In this document: positions 22,791 to 34,560 of the stretch, in pieces
How the letters are laid out: each line of letters starts with the position of its first letter
How positions within the stretch are numbered: position 1 is the stretch's first letter
DNA from: Cantharellus purpuraceus
Taxonomy: Eukaryota > Basidiomycota > Agaricomycetes > Cantharellales > Hydnaceae
NCBI GenBank assembly: GCA_025174535.1
Contig: JALBUN010000021.1
Coordinates: 186,001-250,000, forward strand
Reading direction: 5' to 3'
DNA: 64,000 bases
The notes under the pieces: generated by a model
The model's database searches: none
Seen by the model: only the letters and a program-made list of their open reading frames with translations
Told to the model about the DNA's origin: nothing
Translations under genes and position numbers: made by a program

Positions 22791-24713
22791 TCAGGCAGCC
22801 CTTCCATAACCACCGTAGGCATCCTCGTGATAATCGTCTGTGGTGCTATAACGACTCTCAACGTCCGCATCACTTTTCCTCTTCTGTCCAGGTGCGTACA
22901 GAGTCCTGCCTGCATATGCCGGCGGTGGTCCCGACAACAGGTCCGTGTTACTCACAGGCTCCGGCTGCGCAGGAGCATCCAGTGCGGGATAGTAGTGGGA
23001 CTGGGCAGATGGTGGCGGTGGAGTTGGGTGAGCCACAGCCATAGGCGTACCAGGCGCAGACCCAGAGCCATCTCGTGTCGCGTAAGCGCGAAGCATGGCA
23101 TCCGGACTCATCATGTTGGAGGGTCCACGCATAAAGCCAGCAAATGGATTGTTCTGCGTCGGAGACATAGCAGGAGGCGTGGCATTGCCGTAAGCAGGGT
23201 TGTACGTCGTGGCGCTGTTGAAGGGAGTGGCTGAGGTGGGCGTGAGGTGCGTTGCTGGGGGCGAAGCGATAGGCGAATGGGAAGGGCTGATGGGCGAGTG
23301 AGCCAGAACAAGGAAGTTGTCTTCTTGTGGAGATAGTTGCTCTTGGTTCATCACTATAGAATAGCTCGTCAGAGAGTTTATAGAGATCAAGTACGATACA
23401 TACTGTTCAAAGCCGGAATGACGCTAGCGTCCTTACTGAGTTCAAGTTGCTTGATATCCTTATCGCCGACCATAGCGGGTCCGCCCTTTTGTGTAGGACT
23501 CATCATCGCGTCCATGGCATCCACGTCGCTCGAGTCGGTAGCATTGATGGCAGTATGAAAGGCCCTACTCGCTCTGCCACGCTGGGTCTCAGCACTGGGT
23601 CGCGGTTTATCAGTGGACGGGCGAGGGACCGCTTTGGGGACTTCGGGGACGTCCGAGGATGAACGCGAGAAACGCGTGTCTGCGGCGAACGACACGGCAG
23701 ATTTACGTTGGGTCATATCCGCCGAATTCGTGCCAGGGTTACGCAAGCCTACGCCGGTCACTTTCCTCGCACCAACTCCAGCTGCGCCTCCACTGTTGAC
23801 TGTAAACGTGCTGCTGGGCCTCCCCTCATCGCCATACAATTGGCTCATCCGGGCAACGCTGGCACGGGAGTTGCGCATGATGGCAATGCTTTGGCGGATT
23901 GCTTCAGATTGAGCATTGGGTGGGAGACCCTTCCACTCGGAAGAGATGGAGCTCATCCGCTTGTCGACCGCCTGACTCCATCTCTTGCGCTTTTCGGCCT
24001 CCCTGGTACGTTGGAATTTGATGTAGACCGCGATACCAATACCAACCGCAATGAGGGGGACCATAACTGCGGCAGCGATGCTTCCTTTCGGAAGCCCCGA
24101 GTTCTTGTATGCATTTCCGATAGTCTGAAAGATGCCTCCACCCTCTGAGGCAGAGGAGGTGGAGTTGCTAGCCGTACTTGAAGCGCCCGTAGGATTTTTG
24201 AGACCAAAGTCGGTGGTATTAAACGTTGCAGAAAAGAGAGGGCCAGGAGGCATGGGAGAGAGGAAGGAGGGGCTGCCAGACTCGACGAAGCCGACCTGGA
24301 GCTGGATGGGAGCAGTAGTTGAATTCCACCAGCTGCCAGCGAGGGTCGTCTGGGATGATGTCAACCAGCTGAGCGCGGTATCATGCAAGCAACACCCACC
24401 TGGAAGCTACCAGAAGAGTAAGCAACGGCGCCCCATGCATGAATCATCGATTTGGCTGCGTATGGGGCATAAAGATAAATGTCGACACCCTGGGATGAAA
24501 AGCAGTCGAGTGAGGTGTCCCATTCGATGTTGATAGGCTGCGAGGTATCAATGCTATCTCCCTGTTTTGGCGACTTGTAGAACGCTCCAGATGTGCAGCC
24601 TACGGGCAGGTCAGTGAATAGGTGACGATAGCCATGCAGGGCCGTTACTGACCTGCGTTGAGGGTTGCGGACTGGCGCTTGGAGAAATGTCTGACGTGAC
24701 TTGTCTTGGACAT
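22791..24713 (-). CDS. Single-pass membrane protein with Ser/Pro-rich tail
   Basis: Four exons (24713-24653, 24599-24400, 24349-23404, 23353-22791) give an open 589-aa protein; introns are 50-53 bp. The ectodomain has CTSGAFYKSPKQGDSIDTSQ, INIEWDTSLDCFSSQ and VDIYLYAPYA, the wording of a secreted beta-sandwich module seen at the start of many basidiomycete surface proteins. A Thr/Ser/Asn-rich stalk follows, then one transmembrane helix (GSIAAAVMVPLIAVGIGIAV, about residue 170) with a basic stop-transfer KFQRTREAEKRKR. A roughly 400-residue cytoplasmic tail is rich in Ser, Pro and Arg and ends GGYGRAA. The layout recalls cell-wall sensors, but no named family can be proved. The chosen start (MSKTSHVRHFSKRQ) has no signal peptide, so an upstream exon may be missing. 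Confidence 0.75.
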
Positions 24714-25783
24714 TGCAGGAAAAGAGGGGAGTGTGGAATGAACGTGGGCACCGTACACAACGATGAGAAGGGTTCTGGCAACGTCTGCCCTGTTTGCCCT
24801 TGTAGTCTACATACACACAAATAGTCGCCCACAACATATCTTCCTCCGTCGGCCCCGCGCCAAGGCCCCCGCTTGCCATGAGCGCGCCGCCAGCACTGAG
24901 GGTCGTCTTCACACGGGTTTGGCTTGCTCTGAACGTCTCTGACGGCCATGGCTAGAACGCCTGCACGTCACAAGCCTGTACATCGTACTGTCTGCTGGTT
25001 AAACGCCATACAAATGCGCAAGCATTCACTATGACATCGAAGTCCTGGCGAGAAAAATGCTTTTAGTAACTCCTGGTCTCTGTGGCATCCCCACGCCGTA
25101 CGAACGTGCTTGTGCCATTAGCGTTCAATATGTATCCCATGTACGTATAGGACAACCCCAATAGTTCCCTTATGGAAAGCGGAAGGCCGTACGCGACTGG
25201 AATATCTATCTAGAAAAGATTTACGGGACGCTTCCTTGTTGCTTCCTTGTCACAAGATAAGGATCTGGAAGACGGTGCCTCCAGCGGTCTGCCAGGGTAT
25301 CCAGAATAGTTACCATTATTGACTGATAAGAAGGTCTGAATGAGAATCTGCTGAGACTGAGGGCGGTTGTATATTTTGTCATGAAAATTATGGTCGAGTG
25401 CCTCGTTGGAGTCATTTCCGATAGGCTTGCTCCGTATTATCGTTGCACCATTATTCCTTACATGCAATTGCAATTTGTTAAGAAAGACTGAACAGGGGGG
25501 ATAGAAGTACCTCGTGGTCAACGCGCCATCGCCTCCAGACGCAGGGTGGGAACATCTTGCCTACAGGTCAACCGCTGATCTGGTATGAATCCTGCTTAGC
25601 CACTCTACACGTTCGTTGCCTGCTGGTCATCAAGGGTGAGAGTGCACACACATGGGTCAAACTGATAATCATCAATACACATGCATCAAAGAGGAAAGTT
25701 GTAAGTATGACAAGGAAGTTAATAGATGCAGTGTTTCAGGGGTTTTCATGTGCTCGGGTATCTCGACGAACGGACATATGATG
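24714..25783. other. Intergenic, possible 5' exon only
   Basis: The first 250 bp may hold the missing signal-peptide exon of the membrane protein; overlapping minus ORFs at 24611-24949 exist but none shows a clear hydrophobic leader. The rest, including the ORF at 25210-25521, carries no recognised motif. Confidence 0.35.
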
Positions 25784-27551
25784 TCAACCGAGCTGTTCCG
25801 AAGACCGGGGCTGCACACCTCCCATGCCCTTCAGACAGCTGGGCATATGCAACAAGTGCCCTCGTCTATCCCTAGCAAACTTGGCATACAAGGCCCCAGC
25901 GATGAATACGGCCACGGAGCTCATTAATACTGGATAGTGGAATTGTGCTGGGCGATAAAAGTAGATGGTCGATGCGTACGAGCAGAGTTCGAACAGGTGA
26001 TGAAAGGATGCCTCCAATGAAGAGAATGAGCCTCTGTATTCAGGCTCAACTTCCTAGACGTTGGGTTGTTGTGATGAGTGATAGGTACAATGAGACGGGA
26101 GCTCAAACTGTTATCACCTCTTGAACAAGAATCTGCACACACAAATCAAACCCCCAAAGCCCGAGTCGGCTTGCAATGACACCGCCGACCAAGCCTGACG
26201 CAGAAACGAACGGTAAACTTGCACTCCAGAAGAATTGTGTTGCTACTGCCACGCAAAATATTTGCCAGTTGATGAACCATAGTCCTGACCGTACCGTACC
26301 AAGCCGTGTCATGACTATCGGGGTCAACCACGTTGACGAAACTTCAACGATGACTGACATGGTTCGCGCAAGGACAATGTGCGTCGGGCTGTAGCCGACG
26401 GAGAGTAGATATGTCACCATTTGCCCAGCGAAATTGAGCACAGTGAAATAGAGCAAAGAGAGGGCAATTGAGGGAAGAAAAACCGGATGATGGAAGTATA
26501 TTGATAATGCCTCAAAGATTGATTTGAATGAAGAGACCAGGCGCCTCAATGGTCGTTGTGAGTGTTGGTGGATCTGTGGAGTTAACCCAGTGTCGGTGGG
26601 ACTACGTGCCTGTCGAGGAGCTTGGAGGGCAGGAACTAGTTCGTAAACCTGAGTTGTGGGTCAGAAGAGTCGTGGAACTCTGTATATTTCATGCGCGTAC
26701 CTTCGCAATAGCATAGTATTCTGTTACAACTGACATCACGTTCATCCCCAGGGTTGCCAAGATGGCCACTGTTGTGGAAATTCCGTCGATTACAGAGATC
26801 ATGAATGGGCCAGCGAGTTTGCAAAACAGGTCGATGCGGCGCATTTGAGAATTGAGAACTGCACATACACAGGGTTGAGTAAGAGCTGGTTGCTTCGACA
26901 AGGAATGGTTCTGACTGACCTTGGAGTTCGTGTTCTTTAGTTTGAGAGATCACGACTACCTGGAGCACTGGTTAGCATCGTCAAATAACCCGGCCATTGC
27001 TTATCTTACCCAGTCTCGTTCAACAGCGACCAGGTTCATGACTGAGCACAACTTTTCCACGCAGGCTAGAATGACTAACAGGACTAGGACAAGTGCTCTA
27101 AGGTTCGGTGTGATTGATCGACCTGACACTAGGAACCAAAAGACGACGCATGACAATACTACTGCGGCTCGCTGTGCGACTGCCACAGTGTCAGTACCAT
27201 TGTACACGTAGCAGACACCATCACTAGCGGCTCACCGATGGAGAACCGCACCACCTGAAGGCGGTCGCCGTTATCAATGTAACGGCCTACCGCTGGTGAT
27301 AGAACTATGGCGGCCAATGCGCGCGACAATGCGTATACTGACGAAGGGAGAAGGGTTTCAGGAAAAATGGATGCGAGAAAGAGCACGGCGCCGAACTCGA
27401 AAACGCGCGTATTCCATGTGGAGAGGAAGTGTGAAATGTATAAGCGCCTTCGTATATTCAAATTGGTTCTGGTACTGGACCCCAATAAGCTGTCCAATTC
27501 AGTCTGCACGTATGGAGGCGTAGCTGGGTTGTCTGCAGGTGGGGAAGACAT
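25784..27551 (-). CDS. Ferroportin-family (SLC40) metal exporter
   Basis: Six exons (27551-27236, 27179-27010, 26959-26920, 26858-26701, 26648-26118, 26053-25784) splice without a stop into 494 aa; all phases agree and introns are 42-64 bp. The N-terminus has RRRLYISHFLSTWNTRVFEF and LFLASIFPETLLPSSVYAL, the first helices of ferroportin. Later come CVEKLCSVMNLVAVERDW, SQMRRIDLFCKLAGPFMISV and LGMNVMSVVTEYYAIAK, all characteristic of the SLC40 family (R-R-I-D-L-x-C-K-L is a family landmark). The C-terminal half has YLLSVGYSPTHIVLARTMSV. Ferroportins export Fe2+ across the plasma membrane or organelle membranes in animals and plants; the fungal substrate is inferred. The gene is divergent from a Zn2Cys6 regulator. 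Confidence 0.9.
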
Positions 27552-27676
27552 TGGTATGTAGCATTGCTTCCGTGGCTTCTGAGTAGCAGGACGGCAACTA
27601 GGGCAAAGCTTGATAATAATAGAGGCAGGTGCGGCCCGTGCGAGCCGTTTCATACTGCCACCGTGGTTAGCGGCCG

Positions 27677-27943
27677 CTACTCACGCACACGGTTGGCCGT
27701 TGTAGCAGTTAGGCTTGTTTCATTGTAGTTCACCTCAACCCGTGTTCCTGAAAATCGCTGCCGAAGCCTGTTCCAAAATTTCAAGTTTTCGTCCGTTTTG
27801 GCCCAGGCCTTGGTCATAGCTCTGCGGAAATCGGAACGGGCCTTGAGAGAGTAGATTTCCCTCACTTTTCGTTTAAAATGTCTCTTCCGTGTCCTCCCCC
27901 TCCAAGGCATCCGAAAGTGTGTCTTGTAGAGTTGTAATATCAA
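27677..27943 (-). CDS. Small basic ORF upstream of ferroportin
   Basis: An 88-codon frame lies between the ferroportin start and the divergent regulator. It is very basic (MPWRGRTRKRHFKRKVREIY and AMTKAWAKTDENLKFW). It ends at GTGAGTAG, which reads as a donor site followed by a stop, so it could be an exon that continues downstream, but no acceptor gives a convincing extension. It does not resemble a family I recognise. It might be an uncharacterised small gene, or 5' leader of ferroportin. Confidence 0.3.
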   Translation of the reverse strand: MILQLYKTHFRMPWRGRTRKRHFKRKVREIYSLKARSDFRRAMTKAWAKTDENLKFWNRLRQRFSGTRVEVNYNETSLTATTANRVRE

Positions 27944-28334
27944 GGACTAAGCGTTGCTTCCATTCTCGACATCCGTGTGAAGTACATTCACCGTGGGAAG
28001 AGGCCCCACTGAAAACATGTCATGTGTGACTATGTAGACAAAACAGAAAAGTTTTAGGTATATACGACCTCAATGCATACAAAACATCAGTAATGAGACC
28101 AATTGCCACCCAGAATGTGGAGGCACTCGCACTTGATCCTAGTGAGTTAAAAATGGTGTGTGGAAGCTGACAAAAGTCTGACACATGAAGTATTGGTGTG
28201 ATGATGAAGTGGAGGTACAGTATGGTATTCTGTCCACGTTCCATCGGTGTCAGGAGAAACTGTCCAATAGGAGTTCCCTCACTTTAGGCGCCCGTATCAA
28301 AGCTCATCCGCTGGCACCGAGACCTATCCCGACT
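27944..28334. promoter_or_regulatory. Divergent promoter region
   Basis: This segment belongs to the roughly 780 bp that separate the divergent starts at 27551 and 28335. No TATA box or clear operator is recognisable. A minus ORF (28020-28244) has a hydrophobic stretch (STFWVAIGLITDVLY) but no start context or family match. Confidence 0.35.
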
Positions 28335-30727
28335 ATGGACTTGAGTAACCCTTCCAAAAATCCTCACGACAATTCCGAACCTCCCTCTGATCGTCGGATA
28401 AAGAGATCCAAGACATCCAAAGCGTGCAATGCCTGTCGAAGGCAGAAGAGTCGCTGTGAAAGACTAGCAGGAGAAACAGATGCGTGCCATCGCTGTAGTG
28501 TCATTGGCATACCTTGCATATTCGAATCGGATGGGTTTCTTGTGGATAACTTCAAGTCTCGAAGGCCGCGCCCCATCCTCCCACGCAATGAACGTCGGAT
28601 ACACCGCGGGTGAGTAATGGAGCAGTCATTCGGTGTTGTAACCATTAACACTCTGGTTTCAGATCTCTAGGCGACCCCCCTCTGCATGTTCTAGAAAAAA
28701 CGACAGGGATGATTTCTCGGGATGACCGAGCACTCGCATCCACCGGTCCATCGGGGGCTAGCAGCAGTTCCACTTTTTCCTCACAGGTCAATCCAGAAAA
28801 TATCAGGAAAGCGACAACTCCAAAGATACCACTGTCACCAGAAGCCCTCTCAACCGTGGAATCAACTCTTTTTCCCCTGCCCCCAGGTCTTCACTTTGAA
28901 ATCGACTTAGCGCGCTTTCGCGCCGCCTGGCAACGTTGGGCGGCCCCTCTCACCCTTCTCCAGACACTTGTGCGACGAAACCGCGGCAACAGCCCACCAT
29001 TGCAGGAAAACGTTTCGCCAGAAACGGAAATATTGACCCCCACTGAGGAAAAGAGATTAAAAGATCAGTGAGTTGCCTTCGTTCTTTATCTGGATTTTCG
29101 CCAACAAAAGCCAGTTTTCGAATTCGCTATACCCCTTGGCTTCCATATGTAAAATTAGGAAAGAATGGCACGCTGGACGATGTATCCCCTTTCCTTTCCA
29201 CCGTCATTCATGCAACTGCCGCTCGGACACTTGGCGCAATATCCCCGAGATCCATGGAACATTTGCGAGCCCACTCACTACACCACGTTGGTCAAGTGTT
29301 CGCCAATCCCGCCGCCTACCCGCTTGTGGACTCTTTATATGCTCTTCTCACTCTAATCCTATGGCCCCTCGACGCCGCGGACGACGTGGCTCTGCTTGTT
29401 CACGGTGCAAAGCGCCTGGCCAGCTCTGGCAACCAGGAACTGTTTATAGTCCCACAGGGCCGTTCTGACACCGATAATTCCCAGCATAGAAACACGAATT
29501 TAGATCACATCAGATTGGTATGCATAAGGTTTTCTACAACTTGACGCTTCCACGACTCATCCGCCATCACCTAGTGGTATGCAATTTGTGCAAATGAGTC
29601 AATGTGAATGCAATCCATAGGTTCCTCGCCGATCCTGACCAAACACACACAGATTAACCCTGGGAACTGGCAATGTAACGCCATCTCCAGCAGTGGAAGA
29701 TCTTATTCAAGCATTTGGCTCAGCGTCTGAGCTTTCCCTAGCGAACGGAATGACCGCCGATATTCTCGTTATCCTTCAAACGAACTTGCATAGAATCGTG
29801 ACTTCTGTTTCCGAACGCGGACTCTTTTCCGACCAAAATGCGCAAGCCTTGTCCAAGGGTCGTGACTCTATGCTTAATTATATCAACGCTGTGCACATGT
29901 TTTTAACCAAGCTCGGTGAATGGGAAATTGAATTTGGCACTATATCCAGTAAGTCCATGTTCAACGACGTGCTCGGGCTCTGGCTCAGTGAAGCCAACGT
30001 GTAGGCACCGACGTATCCAAAGCAGTATATTACGCGGTCCTCGAACTTGAGTATCATTATGTATGTTTAGTATTGACGACGCATTGGACCCTCACTATCT
30101 GTTACGCCCGTCCGCTGGAGTTCGCTTCACATGAGGTCAAGACTACGCTTTGGTCATGGAGCGTCACGGGAATTAAACACGCTCATGCGATCATCCGGCT
30201 CTTCAACACCTTCTCTGAGGTGCGCTCTGGCGCAAGACGCACTGACGACACCCAGGACGGCGCAGTCCCTCTTCCCCCACTGGCACTGGCACCCGATCGG
30301 ATCTTCGCCATGGTCGTCCTCGCGGTCATGTTTGTGCTGAGACATCAAGTCGCGTCGCACGACTATGGTCGCCAACGCGGACTAGCGGAACCCTCCCCGG
30401 CAGGGTTCACGAAGCACGCAGAGATGACGATCCGTAAGGCAATCGAGCGCATGGGAAATATTGGGCATATGAAGGCAATGGAAGGGAACCCTCCAGTATC
30501 CTCGTATGACCATGCCGCTTCGCGGTATGTGGATGTCCTTGAAGGCCTGTTCCGTATATGGAAAGAGAAACGCGCGAAGCAGATGGCGTCGGATACTGCC
30601 CCGGATGAGTACACGACCCCGGAGTGTTCACAGCAGCCACAGCAGCCACAGCAACTTGAGTTGCATGATGGACAGGGACATCATGAATACCAGAGGAGTG
30701 CAAACGGGTCGGACGTGGGCCCCCCGC

Positions 30728-30760
<33 letters not shown>

Positions 30761-30888
30761 AAGTAGGGGGGGCAGTGCAGTTGGATTTGGATCTTAATCT
30801 CTTGGGAGCTGATCTGTTTTCGGACACAGCGGCTACATTCACATGGGACGGCCTAGGCACCTTGGATTGGCAAGGTGTATTGCAATGA
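28335..30888 (+). CDS. Zn2Cys6 fungal transcription factor
   Basis: The start ATG at 28335 is followed by a binuclear zinc cluster with Cys at 31, 34, 41, 51, 54 and 61 (CX2CX6CX9CX2CX6C), preceded by basic RRIKRSKTSK. Exons that splice cleanly are 28335-28609, 28663-29067 and from 29115; GT/AG introns are 47-53 bp. Exon 3 gives FRIRYTPWLPYVKLGKNG and LSTVIHATAARTLG, a middle-homology-like helix region. A later exon from about 29658 to 29948 has VEDLIQAFGSASELSLANGM. The last frame (about 30073-30888) ends with a Gln/Glu-rich tail and LFSDTAATFTWDGLGTLDWQ, an acidic/aromatic activation-type end. The junction between 29517 and 29658 does not keep phase in my reading, so a small exon is missing or there is a frameshift. 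It is divergent from the ferroportin gene. Confidence 0.8.
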
Positions 30889-32030
30889 CGACGCTACAAA
30901 CTCGGCTATGTTTATTAGTGGAATGTTGAAAGTTTCTTGGATTCTAACTATTATTGGTACTGTACGTTTCCAGAAAGTTGACAATGTCGTTCTCACTACT
31001 CTCTGTATGCAGTGGCTGCATGTCAAGTAGCGCTCTGATGCATGCTGTCAGTATTAGGCGGTGCATGCACACGCGAGCCCAGAAAGGGCAGACCCATCAA
31101 TTCCTCCAGCCTTGGAAAGGTTGCTAATCCTCCTCAGGCAGGAGTATCCAATGTTAGAGTAACTGCCTACACTGCGTCTCGTTATCATGTTCAGATTATG
31201 ACCACCCAGGTCAACTGACTCAGCTGAAGAACCTTTCGCCTATTATTCCGCAGAGTAACTACACATTACACTTGGGGGTGCGGTGTTCATGATCTATTAT
31301 ATTTTGCTATTCAGAACACTTGTAACATTCATATTTTTTTGGCAAAACGCAGCTGAAAACGCGTTCAGCCGTTCAGCTCAGCTGCGGTCACAACACAACT
31401 TTAGTTAGTATACCGTCACATGGGGACATCACCCCTCTCTTTCCTAGCCTCTTCTGATGTGCGGTAGCGGTCCTTCCGACACGTGAAGAAAGTAACATCT
31501 CATCACGGCTGGAAACCACTCTACTAGGACTCCGAGCGTGTCGATGGTTCAATCTCTAGGCAATGGGATTGAAACTGTGGCCATGCCTAAGTGTCAAGCA
31601 ATGTCCTGGCCGTTCAGACGGAGTCCGAATACGCCAACTTGGCCGCCTACATCGTTTGTAAGAGAACAACCCACATGTCACGGTGAGTGGTGCTATGGCC
31701 GTTTGTAGGAGTATTAGGGTTTGTGTGTCCGTGGATTCATCCGTGGACAATCTCCCAGCGGTCGGGTCGTTCTGGTTCGTAGGAAGAGTAACTTACTTAT
31801 ACTAAACTACGTGGCAAATCGGTCATGTTCTTGTCTTGGAGTCATTGATGCCCGAAGTCGGAATAGCCTAGTGAGTCCGCCCCCATGCACATGCATGGTC
31901 AGCCCTTCCTCAATTCGTTCATCTTCACCGCTTTCAATCGCGATGTTCAGCATGGACCAGCTGCTTGCGTATTTTTTCGGCATGGGATTACGTCGTTTCC
32001 GCGCAGTTGGAACTTGTCGCATACCAATGT
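30889..32030. other. No gene supported
   Basis: This is the downstream flank of the regulator, with no recognised motif. ORFs at 31556-31750 and 31721-32022 overlap on opposite strands and lack family resemblance. Confidence 0.4.
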
Positions 32031-32480
32031 TGCAACGGAGCCGTTCCCAATGGTATCTGCCACCCGCTCCTTGGCCAATAGTTGGAAATATGTTTCAGAT
32101 GCCGTGCTCTCAAGAATTGCATACCTACAAGACATGAGCGAACAATACGGTCAACTTCCCAATCCTGCCAGCGGTGGGTTCACAATCGGACTAACGCTGA
32201 GGCAATATCACATATCTCACTTTGCGAGGTAATCCCAGGATAGGATAGTTGCGCGTACAAGGGGATTGATCAGTAAAATAAGTTGAACAAGTTTCTTCCT
32301 CCGACACTGGACGCGGTCAGCATCTATATCTCCCCCTCCACGCTAAGTCGCCCCAGAGGGTTCGCATCTTCTTACCATTCCCTCAAACTTGCTAGTCGAC
32401 TGATTACAAGGTTTAATGATTGGGATTTGCCCCTTTGGTTTTCGTTCATCCAGACCGGTCCAATCCGGAGCGTTTCTTAG
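32031..32480 (+). pseudogene. Cytochrome P450 N-terminal relic
   Basis: A short frame reads SQWYLPPAPWPIVGNMFQMP followed by SQELHTYKT, then a stop where a Trp is expected (T-W-x-E-Q-Y-G). PPxPxPxxGN is the proline-rich hinge of microsomal P450s, and (A/W)xxYG follows about 20 residues later. A further frame with EQYGQLPNPASGG continues, then decays. Around 32345-32450 SRPRGFASS and NDWDLPLWF may correspond to the next P450 segment. No I-helix, ExxR or heme Cys is present, so the gene is truncated. Confidence 0.5.
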
Positions 32481-34319
32481 GCGAAAGGGAGGCTGGATGT
32501 CATTATTCTATGCGGAATGGGTTGGAGCCAACTTCTTGTTTGTTATTAAGAACTTAAGCGTCTCTTTCACTCAGCACTACACGTAGATCTTGCCCTTGTC
32601 GCCAACTCGCACTCGCAGAATCATCACCATGGCATCGATCGTCGCTTACTTTGACATCTCACCCAAGCCCTTTGACAGACCTGTGCTCACATTTTTGTCC
32701 GGCTTTGTGAGGTCCAGATTCTGACAGCACATTCTCTGTTTTGCTTCGCTCATAGGTTGCACAGAAGGTTAAATTTACTTCCTGTCAACATCACACCCCA
32801 CTCTTCTAGATGGAGAGGAATGGTCCGGAGGGAAGTTTTAACGGCTTCCTGAGGTTGTTTATCTGTTAGAAGAGAACATCGTGATCGGTGATCTTCTGGC
32901 CGTCCCGGAATAACGGAGATAAATTGGCAAGAGTATTGAAATACTTGACAGATAAACTCAGCGTGTGTGTATTAAACACGACTGACTACAATCTAAATAC
33001 CTTGACAGATAAACTGTAATGAGAAATAAGTGAACATAATATTTAGGGATAACAAAGTAACTCCCTACCTCAGTGTGTGTGTATTAAACACGACTGAGGG
33101 AAGGGAGACAGCTGCGACTCCTTTATATATACCATCGCAGCTGTGAAATAATGTGAATCAGACGTCCCATCCAAGAGATCTTCCTAGTCTCAGGGTGTAT
33201 ATATGCATGTAATTCATCGAGTCCTATTCCACCGTCACGTTTCGTGTCCCTCAACCTGAATAATCTTCCCATCGGACAAAATGTAAAGTTACATGCAAGA
33301 AGGGCGGTACATAACCCTAAATCTCTATTGAACGACAAATTTTTGGATCCTCTCGAACCTCTCCGCAATATCATGCACGACAGCAAAGGCATGTACCATG
33401 GTCGCTATGCCATTCCACGAGAGTGCAAAATACCATACGAGGACGCTTTGTCGCTGACCGATCTTTCTGCTCCTAGAGTGTAACACGCCTGGTAACTGGA
33501 GCGGTATTGTTGGGAGATGCGGGAACATCTGTCGATCACCGTAAGTGCTGCAAGGGCGAAGACAACGGCCGACAGTCCTTACAGTCCCGTAGTATAAGGC
33601 ATGGTCAATGGCCTATAGACGCCCTAGTGTATGTCGCGTAACACTGACATGAACGATCTAAGACAAGGTGACAGGGCTCAAATCTGCCGTTCAAATGTGG
33701 AAGATAATACTCTATGAGAAGACTCTTAGCTAAACAAGACCGGTCACAAGCTCAGCCTAAGGGAATTGCCATGTCATGGTGTCCTCTGTCAGTCTGATCT
33801 CATGCTGATCATTGGCCTATGTCACATACCATCAAAGGCGTGGTGAAGTACGAAGGACAGAGCCAGTGGTTCGGACAAGCAAGATGGTCAAACCCAGAGG
33901 GCCGCCGCGTACGTCTCTAGTCCCTTTCCCTTCCCATTTACGCAATACCCTGTATTTAATTGTTTTTTGAATGAGCACCGACACCACATTTCATACCCAA
34001 TGTGGTGACATTCAACTCCTAAACGAGAGATATTGTAAGTACGGATCGGTGGTTTTATAAGTGCTGACTCCTTGAGAATGAGAGGCTTGAGTAAAATTAT
34101 GAGCTTAACACTATGGCTACAACCAGAAGTAACTCTTCGTTCATCCGAGTCACATTTAGGCACATGATACACTGTTTTTGTACGCAGGTTATATAGGACA
34201 GAATGCAAAACAGCTGATCTGTGCCCTGAAAGCATTAGCGACCTTGTAAGCCTTCTTACTTGAACAGTGCTCTGAAACGGCTCCAAACGCACCATGCTGT
34301 GGGTTTGGCATGCAAAGAA
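32481..34319. other. No gene supported
   Basis: Short direct repeats mark this stretch: CTTGACAGATAAACT at about 32943 and 33002, and GTGTGTGTATTAAACACGAC at about 32962 and 33074. The ORF at 33888-34295 (minus, 135 aa) and that at 33244-33483 are unrecognised. The copia element inserts at its right edge. Confidence 0.45.
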
Positions 34320-34556
34320 TGTTGAGGCAACGGCGCTAGTAAGCTAGAACGCACGTGACTCACACCAGCTATACAGGCGTGACCGACTCATGTAACACCT
34401 CAGTGTTCTTACCAGACACTGAGGTGAGCATCTGTTCTCAATTCGTTTCGCATTCACTTACAGTAGCATAGTATCTCCATAGGTACTATCTAATATTATT
34501 CCAGAGTGTTCTTACCAGACACTGAGTATCTCCATAGCCATGTGGTTACTTTTACA
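34320..34556 (+). repeat. Copia 5' LTR
   Basis: Starts TGTTGAGGCAACGGCGC and ends ...GGTTACTTTTACA. Inside it, CCTCAGTG...CACTGAGG makes an internal hairpin and GTGTTCTTACCAGACACTGAG occurs twice. It matches the 3' LTR with four differences in 237 bp. Confidence 0.95.
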
Positions 34557-34560
34557 GGTT

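Noticed and set aside
23613..24148. Plus ORFs over the membrane-protein gene
   Set aside because: Antisense to a clean spliced frame on the minus strand.
28020..28244. Hydrophobic minus ORF in the divergent promoter
   Set aside because: One membrane-like segment without start context or family match.
30730..30765. CAGGAG hexamer repeat as an expanded microsatellite element
   Set aside because: It is a short in-frame Gln-Glu run in the regulator tail, common in such proteins.
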